Positions 53,602 through 64,000 of a DNA stretch of 64,000 nucleotides are shown here, piece after piece. This DNA is from Pseudoips prasinana (taxonomy: Eukaryota; Arthropoda; Insecta; Lepidoptera; Nolidae): positions 26,123,934-26,187,933 of the forward strand of contig OX621252.1 of the NCBI GenBank assembly GCA_951640165.1, given 5' to 3'. The notes beneath the pieces are model-generated. The model was not told where the DNA came from and did not search any database. It saw only the letters and a program-made list of their open reading frames with translations. The stretch's first letter is position 1. Every line of letters starts with the position of its first letter. Position numbers and translations under genes: made by a program.

Positions 53602-54175
53602 CTAGCTGTACCCATTACTTCGTCCGCGCATTTTGTGATGACTCCATAAATGTTACATCAGAATATCTCTAATATTATGTTTCTTGCCGCATACTTATAA
53701 AACATTCACATATTTTTTTTTCTCAAATCGATTATTTATTTCACAAAATTTTATGTACATGTTACCTTCAGCAATGATTTCTGCACTAAGCACGCATGCT
53801 TGTTTTGCAGGAACCAAATATTTTACATTAATAAAGAATGAGGCACATACAACACTTAAACAAGATAAAAGTAAAAAAGAAATCCATACAAACTTTCTGT
53901 CCTATTCCCTATTGTTATTTTACACCCATGAGGGTAACATATTTTCAGATTTTGAATGTCATAATTATTTACTATATATCGAATCGCTTTTAACTCTAAT
54001 AATATCGATACTTCTATACAACTCTTTATCGCCCCTTTCTGTTCATTTTTCGCATTCAAAAGGAGCCTATGTCTCTCTCAGGGTCTAGATATCTGCGTAT
54101 CAAATTTAATTTAAATCGGTTCGGTAGTTTTTGAGTGAAAGCGCGACAAACAGAGTCACTTTCGTATTTAAACTA
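53602..54175 (-). mobile_element. Decayed Helitron-like repeat
   Basis: Plus strand begins CTAGCTGTACCCATTACTTC and ends with 'cggtagtttttgagtgaaag' and 'cgacaaacagagtcac', the reverse-oriented Helitron layout. A 134-codon ORF inside (53684-54088) is low-complexity and not considered real. Confidence 0.5.
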
Positions 54176-54688
54176 TAAGTTTAAAGTAAAATCACATTTT
54201 CAAATTATATTAGATCAGACAGTAAAACTGTGATAGTGAAATAGTAATAAAATTAAATTAAACATAAATACCAAAACTAAGTTGAGTCGTGGCTCGAACT
54301 CCATAAGGGTGATCTCAGGTATTAGTCGCTTAGATTAAGCTACTGGTTAAGAGCCTTCTGCGCTAGCCAGCTCGTTGCCTTCAATTCTTTAATTTTAATA
54401 TAGTAGAATTAAATATCAAAATAAAAGATTAGTAACTTGTTTATTATTTAAGGATTTAAGAAACTGTATGATGTGATAAAACATATACAGTATAAAAGTT
54501 GCAAGGAATTGATTGGTCCGTCCGTGCGGTCTACGGACGGACTAATTGGTTTTTTGTAGCTTTAATACTGTATTCGACTATGTTTATGTACTGCGTTGTG
54601 AGCTTGACAAGTACACGTGTATGTTCATAGCAAAGTGCTGAAAAATTTTACTATGTCATTATTATTAATTAGAAAAAAAAATTATATA
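54176..54688. other. Unassigned; 10-bp hairpin at 54516-54542
   Basis: GTCCGTCCGT and its complement with a 7-nt loop. No gene. Confidence 0.4.
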
Positions 54689-54689
54689 T

Positions 54690-54990
54690 TATTGTATTAA
54701 AAAACAAAAAAAAAACAGCAAACTGTCATAGAATTGATTACTTTTTGAATCTGTCCAATTTATTATTGACCATTTCCAAGTCAGCGATCCGTAAAGCAAT
54801 ATAAGGTAGTCATTGATCATTCTGACTAATGGTAGCTGTAAGGCCAGGTGCGTTTCTACGAGTGGGATATCAAAGAGTTTTTTAAATATGCCGCGTGGGT
54901 ACATGCGTGGTACTCTTAAACATATGTTCAATGAGGGATATTTAATATGGCCATTTACGACTTTGTGCATTTATGATTTAGTCATCAATT
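54690..54990 (-). pseudogene. Jockey/CR1-type LINE C-terminal fragment
   Basis: Minus strand reads HKVVNGHIKYPSL, then KKLFDIPLVETHLALQLPLV and RMINDY, a pattern typical of the last ~80 residues of such proteins. Abuts a SINE. Confidence 0.55.
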
Positions 54991-55205
54991 ATCATATAGA
55001 TCATTACTCAGCGCCGTGGGTTTGAATCCCACCCAGGACAGATTTTTTTGTGCGTGAACAGCTCTGTTTGTGTCTGAGTCTGGGTGTAATTATCTATATA
55101 AATATGTATTTACAAAAGAAAAATAGTGTATGTATGTATTATATCAGTTGTCTAGTTTCCGTAGTACATGCTATGCTTAGTTTAGGGTTGTAATGTATAA
55201 CATTT
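54991..55205 (+). mobile_element. SINE class A, head truncated
   Basis: Starts within the head (GGTTTGAATCC B box) and runs through body and partial tail. Confidence 0.65.
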
Positions 55206-55286
55206 TTCGTGTTTACTTCCGGAGAGATAACACATATTTCTTTAAAAAAAGTATCACAGTCTTCAGTCTCATTTGCACCCTCACTC

Positions 55287-55597
55287 AATAATAATATCTT
55301 AATATAGACAGAACCATTGACAACATGTAGTAAAAATATTAGACATAAACTACATAATTAAACTTAAACATAATCTCTTGACAATAACTTGATACGAGCT
55401 AGCTAAATATCATTGCTATTATAAAATAAATTTTATAAATGTTTTCATACAATCAATGCAATGTGTACCTAAATATCTATGTTACTAGAAATAATAATGT
55501 ATACAACTATATTACTACAAACATGTACTATAGTCAGAACATGTTTGTAGTAACAAGTGCTTTTTTAAAGACTTCGTGAATCTAAACCTTTTTTATT
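55287..55597 (+). repeat. LINE 3' end (family L3U) with inverted micro-duplication
   Basis: From 'aatatagacagaaccattg' to 'gtgaatctaaacc'. At 55512-55553 a 15-bp inverted pair with a 12-nt spacer replaces the simple sequence of sister copies. Confidence 0.8.
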
Positions 55598-55911
55598 GTA
55601 TTTTATTTTTATTTTATTTTACTTTTTGGAGATATTTGGTATTATTTTTTTTTCATACAAACCTTCTCCTGATAATTACTAACGCACACAAAAAAGAAAG
55701 ATTTATCCAGTTTGGCGCAGTCGTTTGGATGTTATGAGCGTACTAACACGACAGTGAATAATTTTTGTCTACAAATTATTCCAAGTAGCACCGAACTTTT
55801 GAGACCATTAAATAATAATAATAATTTATTTATGTCCAAAGAAGCTGTGGAACTTTTTGTATGTCAAGCCAGATCACATTCCAGTCAAGCCAGATTTGTT
55901 TTAAAGACAAC
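55598..55911. other. No recognised feature
   Basis: A short (ATA)n run near 55812-55825; otherwise unassigned. Confidence 0.35.
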
Positions 55912-56092
55912 GCCCGCACTAAGGAATGTAATCCCTGTGTCGCGGGGTACTTAAGGACAAAAATTACATCCAGGCTCAGAACAACTATTTATGGGTCACA
56001 CAAATAGTTGTCCGGCGCGGGACACGAACCCGCGACACGACACGGCGAGGCGACTATCTTAGCCACTGCACCGCATGCAGTTTGTTTTTCAA
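55912..56092 (-). mobile_element. tRNA-derived SINE, class C (well preserved)
   Basis: Minus strand: 'actgcatgcggtgcagtggc' head, 'cgcgggttcgtgtcccgc' B box, tail with 'gcgggcgttgtctttaaa'. Confidence 0.75.
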
Positions 56093-56106
56093 AAGTAATA
56101 ATAACT

Positions 56107-56359
56107 TCCTACTAATATTATAAATGCAAAATTTTGGGAGTATCGATGTTTATTTCTCTTTCACGCAAAAACTACCGAACGGATTTTGATGAAACTTTGT
56201 AGTAATATAGCTTGCATGTCCGAATAAGACATAGCCTAAAATTAATACTATAACCTTAATAATTAATACTATAAATAAACCTAACTTATTAATTTTAGGC
56301 TATGCCTAAAATTAATGAGTTTAACGCGGGTAAAGCCGCAGGGCACGGTAGGGCACTAG
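56107..56359 (+). mobile_element. Helitron with internal inverted duplication
   Basis: TCCTACTAATATTATAAATG at the start and GGGCACTAG at the end. Near 56229-56312, 'catagcctaaaattaat' recurs inverted, then directly; sister Helitrons have a single simple segment there. Confidence 0.65.
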
Positions 56360-56424
56360 TAATAGATATTTTTCATTAATTTTAGATGGGTAAGCAAAGT
56401 CTTCAATTTACATACACACATACT

Positions 56425-56597
56425 TCATCATCATCATCATCATCATATCAGCCGAAAGACGTCCACTGCTGGACAAAGGCCTCCCTCAAAGATCTCCACA
56501 ATTGCCGGTCTTGCGCTATCCGCATCCAGCGTTTTCCAGCGACCCGCACAAGATCATCGGTCCATCTTGTAGGGGGCCTGCCCACGCTGCGTCTTCT
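56425..56597 (-). repeat. RTE 3' end fragment
   Basis: Six CAT repeats, 'cagccgaaagacgtccactg', then through the 'aagatcatcggtccatcttg' region to 'cccacgctgcgtctt'. About 95% like 17110-17265. Confidence 0.75.
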
Positions 56598-56822
56598 ATA
56601 TATACACACATACTTATGATAGTTTAATGTTATTATATTAGATAACAGAACAAAAATAATATGTTTAACAACTAGAATCCTACCTAATCAATGAAACACG
56701 GGCAGGATAAAATATACAATTTTCTCACCATAAAGGTGCGTCTAAATACCATCCCACATACAATTCTCATAACCCAAGCTCCAAGTTCTAATTAATTAAG
56801 ATAAATAAAACCAAGGTTTTAA
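56598..56822. other. Unassigned
   Basis: 'caccataaaggtgcgt' near 56738 recurs near 58499 with flanking similarity, so an unnamed repeat pair is present. Confidence 0.35.
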
Positions 56823-57041
56823 TTATACACGTTCGTCATTTAACTTAATCATTCGGTTAATGATCGCGTCACAAATCAGCTGAGTAAATTGCCCTTCTCC
56901 TCCCACCTTTTCAACCCCCCAGGTGTTGGAAGAGGTAGGGTGGAGCCAGCCATTCATAAAACTAAGCACGATCGATATAAAACGTGGAACATACCATGAA
57001 ATAACACTTAGAGACGGTATTATCACTTGTTTCTGTTTCAT
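56823..57041 (-). CDS. Small hypothetical ORF, 72 aa
   Basis: Reads MKQKQVIIPSLSVISWYVPR then a hydrophobic stretch and NTWGVEKVGGEGQFTQLICD. Codon choice and balanced composition look more coding-like than most short ORFs here. No family recognised. With the ORF at 57196-57393 it might be part of one minus-strand gene. Weak. Confidence 0.2.
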   Translation of the reverse strand: MKQKQVIIPSLSVISWYVPRFISIVLSFMNGWLHPTSSNTWGVEKVGGEGQFTQLICDAIINRMIKLNDERV

Positions 57042-57195
57042 TGCGTGGTCTAAACCCTCTGTCTAGATTTACGTGCGTAATTAAGCGTCAAAAGCTCGAA
57101 AAGTAGCTGTAGAATGGGTAAATATTAGGCTTAGTTATATATAATGTTATATATGATCTATCATTCCATTTAATAAGATTATTTACAAACTGAAC

Positions 57196-57393
57196 TCAAT
57201 ACAGAGTACATGTATTGACAGATAAATCGCCGTCATTTGTTTTGGAACTGAGTGTATCATAAAAAGAATCCTTGTGAAATAAACTGCAAATAGTATCCCC
57301 AAAAGGAAACCTTTCAGTAAAATTTTCTACCACGGCTTGTAAATACGCAATGGATACTACACTATGTATGAATATCGCTCGGGTCCAGATCAT
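57196..57393 (-). CDS. Small hypothetical ORF, 65 aa
   Basis: Reads MIWTRAIFIHSVVSIAYLQA, a possible signal peptide or membrane segment, then VVENFTERFPFGDTICSLF. Upstream of 56823-57041 on the same strand. No family recognised; may be incidental. Confidence 0.2.
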   Translation of the reverse strand: MIWTRAIFIHSVVSIAYLQAVVENFTERFPFGDTICSLFHKDSFYDTLSSKTNDGDLSVNTCTLY

Positions 57394-57684
57394 ATAGATG
57401 TCTGAGCGAGGAGAGGTTGTTTTAGCTCTACACGGAGCTTCAAAAATCTAAGAAATTTATTTTAGATTGGAAGGGTTTATCCAACTTTGGTGGACTAGTG
57501 TAGTCTCCGTCTGAAATTGCCCAATTAAGTTGTGAACGAAAGGTGCAGAAACAAAGCAAGATTACTAAGTTTCTCTAGACTTCAATCAAATTATCTTAAT
57601 TGAAATGTTGAAGCTGAGAATTTAGTTATAAGCGAGATTTGTTTTTCTTTATTTTTGGGCGAGACCGAGAAATAACGGTATATC
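57394..57684. other. No recognised feature
   Basis: Unassigned. Confidence 0.35.
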
Positions 57685-58205
57685 CTAGGATATCCTGGGA
57701 CCCTGGGACAATGAACCTAAGTAGAGCTTTTACTATAGATACCAGATAACTGATATACTACATATTCTACTTTTCGTTCGCAAATACCTACTTATATAGA
57801 TAATTACACCCAGACTCAGGGCAAACAGACATGTTCATGCACACAAATGTCTGTCCTGGGGCTCTACCGGCTAAATCGCCGAACATCGATTTCTTAAATG
57901 GCGTTCAAATAAATATAGGTTAAAAATGACTTAATCAATCGTTAAATCGGCTTCAACGTTGACAATCGATTCCGGACCATTTATGACGTCACGTGTGGTC
58001 ATGGAAAACGATTTAACCGATAAAGTCATTTTTAACCTTTAGTAAAACCGATTAAGTCATTTTTAACCTTTAATTATTTAAACGCCATTCACGAAAACGA
58101 TGTTCGGCGACTTAGCCGGTAGAACCCCTGGGTGGGAATCGAACCCAAGACCTGCAGTGTGTATCTTCAAGTATCTACCAACCACGCTAAGCGGCCCGTC
58201 AATCG
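57685..58205 (-). mobile_element. SINE class A interrupted by a 266-bp MITE
   Basis: Tail and body 57685-57860 and head 58127-58205; the B-box region is split at 'cctggg'. Confidence 0.8.
57861..58126. mobile_element. 266-bp MITE, 6-bp target duplication CCTGGG
   Basis: Ends GCTCTACCGGCTAAATCGCC and the complement of GGTTCTACCGGCTAAGTCGC; ~29-bp TIRs. CCTGGG lies at 57855-57860 and 58127-58132, while intact SINEs have it once. Internal direct repeat 'aagtcatttttaacctt'. G/C runs at the ends leave the exact boundary ambiguous by a few bases. Superfamily not assigned. Confidence 0.75.
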
Positions 58206-58254
58206 TCAACAAAAATTACTTATTTACAAAAACTATGTATTTTAAGTATATTAA

Positions 58255-58437
58255 ACGATGATTTTCATGTCTTGTGTTGGTCCTGAGTCTGGGTGTAATT
58301 TTCTATATAAGTATGTATTTACAAAAGAAAAGTAGTATATGTAGTATATCAGTTATCTGGTTTCCATAGTACAAGCTCTCCTTAGTTTGAGATCAGAAGG
58401 CCGTGTGTAAATAATGTCCCAGGTTATTATTATTTTC
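58255..58437 (+). mobile_element. SINE class A, 3' half
   Basis: Starts at 'tcctgagtctgggtgtaa' and runs to 'cccaggttattattatt'; head missing. Confidence 0.7.
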
Positions 58438-58663
58438 TGAGAACTTACGCCTAATAGGAATAACACCTTTTAAGAGCAGGATTAAATATACTATTTTCAC
58501 ACCATAAAGGTGCGTTAATCAAACAGCACTGTTGGAGCCTAGCAGCGGACCATAGCCCGAAGAAGCGTGGCGTGGTCCCACCAAAAGGAAAATCACCACA
58601 ACCATCTTGTTATCGAACGCGACAGACAACGCGTGCTTCCTACATTACTTCAAAACATAATAA
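58438..58663. other. Unassigned
   Basis: 58470-58510 resembles 56725-56755; 58530-58640 is GC-richer with no recognised identity. Confidence 0.35.
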
Positions 58664-60097
58664 TAATATGTATAGGGACAATGTCACACAGATCATCCTA
58701 GCCCCAAACTAAGCAAAGCTTGTGCTATGGGCGACGATATAGATAGATAGATAGATAGATAACACTTTATTGCACCAAATCGGAACATACATTGAAACAT
58801 ATGTAAGTTAACTTATATTATGAGGTACAAACGGCGGTCTTATCGCTAATATAGCAATCTCTTCCAGACAACCGATTGGATGAACCAAAGCAATGCAGGG
58901 AGACAAAGTGGTAGTTGGCAGTGCATCTACTTATATTAATTTACATATATATGTACCTATGTACGAATATTTATATATAAACATATAATATATACATATA
59001 TATAAATATATACATACTTTTTAATATACTATAATAAATATTAATACTAACTATGAAGACTAAGGAAGTTTTTGAGGAAGGTGGAAGATCGCAAGCTGAG
59101 AGAATTACAGTGATAAATAATGATTCTTTAAAAGTGTCTTAAAAGATGTCAAAGTTTGTGCGCGTCTGATATGCAGAGGGAGTGAATTCCACAATCGAGC
59201 AGCCTGTACAGTGAATGATTTGTCCAAGAAATTAGTGGAATGTGTGGGCAACTGGAGTTCTAGATTCTCTGATGATCTCAAGGACCTGAAATGTGTATCA
59301 CATAGGAATTCAAACCTAAGGTTCAGGTAAGAGGGAGCCGTGGGATTAAATAAAATACTGTAAAGAAGAGAGAGTATATGAGTATTTCGACGAAGGCGAA
59401 TGGGTAACCACTCGAGTTTTCTACGAAATTCGGAAACGTGATCATATTTGCGGAGCCCAAATATGAACCTTATGCAGAAGTTTTGAAGCCGCTCGAGTTT
59501 ATCTAGTTTGTCCTCCGTAAGGTCAAGATAGCTGGCGTCAGCATAGTCAAGAATTGGAAGAAGGAGGGATTGTGCTAGTGCAATTTTAGTGGCAGTTGGG
59601 AGAAAATTACGTAACCTCCTTAATGATCCGGCTGCAGCATATAATTTACGACTGGTCTGTTCTATTTGTGGACCCCAAGACAGTGTTTGATCAAAGTATA
59701 CCCCCAAGTTTTTAACCCTATCACTGAATAGTATTACTGTTTTGTTAAATATTACTCGAGGGGTATGGATCCAGTCAACTTTTCTGAGCATGCGAGAACT
59801 GCCTATCACAATAACCTGTGTTTTAGAGGGATTTACTGTAAGACCGTGGTCTGTGCTCCGCTTGTTGATAATTGCCATGTCACTGTTAATGATACCAATA
59901 CCATCGCTAAGGTGCTCTACCGGTGTCTGGGTGTATATATACATACTTATATAGATAGATAAATACTTAAATACATAGAAAACATCCATCAGAAATATTC
60001 GTGCTCATCACACAAATATTTGCACTTACTGGGATTCGAACCCATGACCACCAGCTTCGTAGGCAGGAGCACTACCAACTAGGCTACGGTGACCGTC
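58664..60097 (-). mobile_element. SINE class B interrupted by a LINE
   Basis: Tail 58664-58740 and body/head 59934-60097 on the minus strand; the SINE is split at 'gacgatata' by the LINE at 58741-59933. Confidence 0.8.
58741..59933 (-). pseudogene. 5'-truncated Jockey/CR1-type LINE inside a SINE
   Basis: Coding on the minus strand from TPVEHLSDGIGIINSDMA (just after the SINE boundary) to the stop at 59105, ~275 residues without a break: LTVNPSKTQVIVIG, VKNLGVYFDQTLSW, LLLPILDYADASY, FCIRFIFGLRKYDHVS and LWNSLPLHIRRA. This is the RT thumb plus C-terminal domain. The 3' UTR ends in (ATCT)n at 58741-58762. An open frame over the whole fragment suggests a recent insertion. Endonuclease and the RT catalytic YADD are missing by truncation. 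Confidence 0.85.
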
Positions 60098-61316
60098 GAA
60101 ATATCTGATAGTCGATCTGGTACTTTGGAATAATGACTATACAAGTTGTGAGACTCGTTGACTCGGCGACATCTTCGTCGAGAGAAGTTGTGAATCCAAA
60201 GATTGATAAAACCCCTACAAAATAGCACAAGTCTGTCCTAACGACCGCTCCAAAATTCGCAGTATAAACTGAATGAAAGGATAGTAGAACTTTGTTGCAA
60301 TGGTACCGGATGGTGCATTACGGCCTTACAAAACCTATTTCAATTATGATACAAATTCTACAGACAGTGACAAAGATCAAATCTTGCATGTCCACAACAC
60401 ACGCAAGTTTTGATCGATTTATTGGAAAGTTAATCCGTCTGAAACTGCAAGTAAGTTCTGAGTAAAGACAATACGGTTTTAGGTAGATGTCCAAGATACT
60501 TGTAGCATTTTTCATGAACTCTTTGTGAATACCTAATATTGGTAGAAGCTACATGTACCCCTTATGATATTACGAGTTCAACCATAATAGTTTATTAGCA
60601 TCTGAGAAAACTCCTGCCCACACGAACAGTACTCTAGACGATAGGTTCTGTTAAAAGTCAGAATAATACAGCGCGCAAGTAGTTGGATCAACATGTAGGT
60701 GGAAAACTAAACTAAACACAACACATTTTAAAACGAAACAGAGAAAAATAACATTCATAATTTACACAATAGAACAATCTATGAATAATTTTAATCATTG
60801 TCTTTATGACAAACTAGATCTTAATTTACATAGTATAATAGTTTACATGTCCAAGCCAAGTCGAGAAAAAAGCTAAAACTACGGCCCCTAACATACTCTT
60901 CTTCAAGCCATTCGGGCCATTTTCGACACCCCTGTTACTTCATTGTGGAAAATATTTGAAGCCCAGTCTGCCAGTGACCGAGAGGGCATTAAATTTCATT
61001 GGTAGATATATTTACAAGTTATATTAAAGTTGAAACCGTAGTCTTAGAATTATTGTCACTCAAAGTTCCTTAATTTGGTTTCTGACTGACTCAATGATCA
61101 TCAAAATATCTGAAGTACTTCTGGTGACCAACACGTTCCAAATATCGGACAGTCATTATGAACATCTGCATGTTTAGTCCTGTTTTCTAAATATACAATC
61201 TGAAAAAGTAACTTTGTTATCTTGTTTCTTATAAATAACAATTATGTCCTGGTCTTATTACGGCTACGGCGGCTCGTCTCAATGGAGACTAACCATCTGA
61301 ACATAACGTAGCAGTT
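60098..61316. other. Unassigned, 1.2 kb
   Basis: Minus strand near 60330-60500 shows TCVCCGHARFDLCHC, a Cys/His-rich string with nearby stops, possibly a decayed zinc-knuckle. No gene supported. Confidence 0.3.
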
Positions 61317-61880
61317 TTGATACGTAACATTTTAAATAGAGATATTCACACACACGTAAAATTTACAAAAATCTGCCACGTACATCACGCAGTTCAAGGC
61401 GACCAAACAATATTGTTCTTTATAAACCCAGAACCAATTATGGAAATAGGATTATTGTATATCAAGGAGCAAAACTGTTTAATTCGTTACCTAACAACAT
61501 AAAAAGCGCTACGAGCCTAGACCTATTCAAAAAGCTATTAAACAACACATCTTCAAAGGTACATGAATCAATATACTATCTCGACATAAATTAATTAATT
61601 TAATATTTACGTAATTGATAAACTTCACAAAATAATTAACTCGAACACCCGGTGTAAAGGCATCTTAATATCTGCACAACCGCATTAACGTCAAGACAAC
61701 ATAACTTTATAATTTTGTTGACATATTCTACTTATTATTATGTTTTGTCTACAACTCACTCCGTTAATGGGCGCATTGTAAAGTAATTTATTTTCAAGTT
61801 ATTATAATTAATGTAAATTTGTTTCTCCTCGAAGTATTGTAAGTATTGTAATCTTTGAGAAATAAAGAAGTTCTAACCGT
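61317..61880 (+). pseudogene. Jockey/CR1-type LINE C-terminal remnant and 3' UTR
   Basis: Around 61445-61590 one frame reads IIVYQGAKLFNSLPNNIKSA then LDLFKKLLNN, the standard end of these proteins. 3' UTR ends 'tttgagaaataaagaag'. Confidence 0.6.
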
Positions 61881-61894
61881 TAATACCAAGAATT

Positions 61895-61985
61895 TTTCTA
61901 AACAGAAAAATCCCTAATCGCTTTTTGGCCCGAACTGGGATTGGAAACCAGGACCGCCATCGCTAGACTAACCAGGTAGTATGGT
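61895..61985 (-). mobile_element. SINE head scrap
   Basis: 'cgctttttggcccgaactgg' then 'gaaaccaggaccgccatcgc' resembles the tRNA-derived head of another SINE family. Confidence 0.4.
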
Positions 61986-62561
61986 TTCCTATATATATAT
62001 TAAAGACCATGACTCAAGGGCTAAGCCTTAATAGAGCATTATTGGACTTTGCTTCTTCACTGTTCATATGTCGTCAAGCTTATGTGACACTTTCGAGAGG
62101 GACAATTCTAGGCGGTTTAACTCTGACAAATTTGGTTGTATTAAAGCGCAGGAGTCAGTAATTTTTGACTATAATACTTAGACTTAGATGTAAGTTTCTG
62201 AGACCCTCGACTTTCGCCGCAGACCCTCTTGCTAGAAGTGGACATTTCATCCATATCATTTGGACGAAATTTCCGTCGTGACTAATTGTCTACCTCCGCG
62301 CGTTTAACAATATACTTTATACCACGCTCTACCACTCTTTAGAATCAATTAACTGCGTAGGTATTTCTGATTCGGTATGCCATGGCAACTTTCAAGGCGC
62401 GAGTCCTTTTCTTTAAAGGCCAGCTACGGACTTGCGGCCCCTCTGGTGTTGCATATGTCAATGGGCGGTTGATCAATTACCATAGAGTGACCTGCTTGTT
62501 CGTCTGCCTTGTAAAAGTAAAGTTTTAGATTTTGTGTAGGTACCTATGTTATTCATATTAT
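61986..62561. other. Unassigned; short repeat scrap at 62430-62515
   Basis: 'cttgcggcccctctggtgtt' and 'atgggcggttgatcaattac' match the scrap at 12600-12700. Confidence 0.4.
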
Positions 62562-62762
62562 TATCCGGATCCGGTGGTAGCATTAAAGCGCGACCGTCGT
62601 TATTAACACAAGGTCCGTCATAATAATAATACCTTAATATGGACAGAATATGAAGACAATATGTAGTAAAAATATTAGACTTAAACTAGATAATTAAACT
62701 TAAACTTAATCTCTTGACAATAACTTGATACGAGCTAGCTAAATATCAATGCTATTATAAAA
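62562..62762 (+). repeat. LINE 3' end (family L3U), truncated
   Basis: From 'tccggatccggtggtagc' to 'tcaatgctattataaaatat', stopping abruptly mid-UTR. Confidence 0.7.
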
Positions 62763-64000
62763 TATGGCAAACGGCAGGTCTGTATGGAATTTTTGTACCG
62801 CTATTAAAACTTCGTGTTTCGGGATATTTTATGTTTTAATTGGTAGTTAATGTGATAGAAAAGGTATTTTTAATTTCTTAGATTTTTAGAACTTGGGATA
62901 TAAAAGTTATAGCCAGTTTTATTTTAAGGTTACGTTTGGTAATCTGTGGGTCAACCCCATGACCGTGGATACATTGCAGTTCGAAAATCACTCTTACTGC
63001 CTAAGTAATAAAGATACTGTAAATATCAAAGTGCGTCTACTGATGTGGTATTGAAATGCTGGTGTTAACTAGTGTACTAATGAAGATTGTTACATATTAT
63101 ATTTACATAAACATTGTTATGGTGATAAAGTAAAATATGTTGTCGTTCTTTTTGTAGTCTTTACATGGATTTATTCCGAACCTGCCCCGAAAACCCTAAC
63201 CGGGTCGCGAGTTAGGTTAGGAAGATGCAAAAAACTATTATTTGTTGAAATAATGAAAAGTTCTTTATTTCCATTAATTACAAAGTTCATACCCCAGTGT
63301 ACATTTGTGTGAGGTTGCGAGGGGTTTTATACGAGGTTTTAAGTGGAGGTAAATAAAACAATAGGTTCTTTGTGTTTTGTAACTACATTTATTTTATTAG
63401 TATTATTATTAATTCATCCTTAGTATTACTTCATCTAAGAACATCTTCATATAAGTAACAAACAATAATTATCACAAAGCACAAAGCAACATTGGGTTTA
63501 TTGAGAACTTCACTCTCATCGGATAAAGCATGTCTTCTTAGTCGGGGCAAGCGAATGTAACATTGCAAACTCGTCATTTTAATTAAACGATAAAGAATCC
63601 TTTCGTGAATCCACTGTCAACAGATATATATTATAGTACGGAGGATAGCTCAACGTAAAAATTGCAAGATAATTTGCTAAATTGATGACATGTATCAAAA
63701 CAACAGCATTAAATACCTGACAGATTGTCTTTGCCTGTCAATAAATAATTGCCATGAACAAAAAAAATATTGACGACGAAAATCGTTCCTATTCTAAATC
63801 ATTAATTATTACGATTTAATGCAACGACTGTGCTTTCATAGGTATAATAAATAAGTATATAATTATATGATTTATATGCAATGTTGTTCCCATTTAAAAA
63901 TAATTAATTATAATTTCGATATTTATATTATTTTACTTAGGGCAATTTCTGAAAACGTAACTGCGTTTAGTTTACCATTTTATTACGTTTATGTATTGAA
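62763..64000. other. No recognised feature, 1.2 kb
   Basis: AT-rich. No ORF over 60 codons, no repeat shared with the rest of the window. One of the least repetitive stretches here. Confidence 0.4.

Noticed and set aside
53684..54088. 134-codon ORF as a gene
   Set aside because: Low-complexity translation inside a decayed Helitron-like repeat.

Overview
The window looks like nuclear DNA from a lepidopteran insect (moth or butterfly; inference). It is AT-rich and has no prokaryotic gene organisation. It is crowded with repeat types I associate with Lepidoptera: tRNA-derived SINEs, short Helitrons (A|TC...CTAG|T), RTE elements ending in (GAT)n, Jockey/CR1 LINEs and a mariner. TE family names are from memory of the families; no database search was possible.

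Host genes are sparse. One intronless coding gene (146-859, coiled coil, unknown function) has an upstream in-frame stop and a poly(A) signal. A probable terminal coding exon lies on the minus strand (5102-5467). A 61-nt exon with good splice sites lies on the plus strand (44826-44886). Weaker candidates are a GC-rich promoter-like block with a downstream splice donor (4086-4546), a possible 11-codon first exon (8777-8809) and two small minus-strand ORFs (56823-57041, 57196-57393).

The rest is a layered repeat landscape. 0.9-4 kb: LINE scraps, a 630-bp foldback centred on a TA-target MITE, a Helitron and SINEs. 5-18 kb: scattered SINEs, Helitrons, LINE 3' ends, a 490-bp tandem duplication and an RTE 3' fragment. 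18-21.3 kb: a Jockey ORF split by a 2.7-kb element with about 170-bp terminal inverted repeats and TTA duplications, itself holding a 2-kb Helitron with a 135-bp minisatellite. 22-27 kb: SINEs, LINE tails and a Helitron. 27-33 kb: the most complex nest, a 116-bp tandem array of RTE 3' ends invaded by an RTE-like LINE (itself invaded by a Jockey/CR1 LINE with an 80-bp perfect palindrome) and separately by a 2.35-kb inverted-repeat transposon carrying two convergent gene remnants. 33.8-35.1 kb: a structurally complete mariner with an intact DD34D transposase. 35-44 kb: Helitron, MITEs, a 1.94-kb RNase H-bearing LINE with a 13-bp target duplication. 45-46 kb: a 122-bp tandem array broken by SINE-in-SINE. 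46-62 kb: LINE 3' ends, SINEs carrying MITE and LINE insertions, and another LINE fragment of about 1.2 kb. 62-64 kb: no recognised feature beyond one LINE 3' end.

The most interesting cross-cutting signal is repeated short-spacer inverted duplication. Several copies of known repeats contain an exact inverted copy of their own adjacent sequence, where sister copies in the same window are uninterrupted. This suggests polymerase template switching or snap-back synthesis. The second is the 2.35-kb transposon, whose antisense coding remnant is hidden by a stop and a frameshift.
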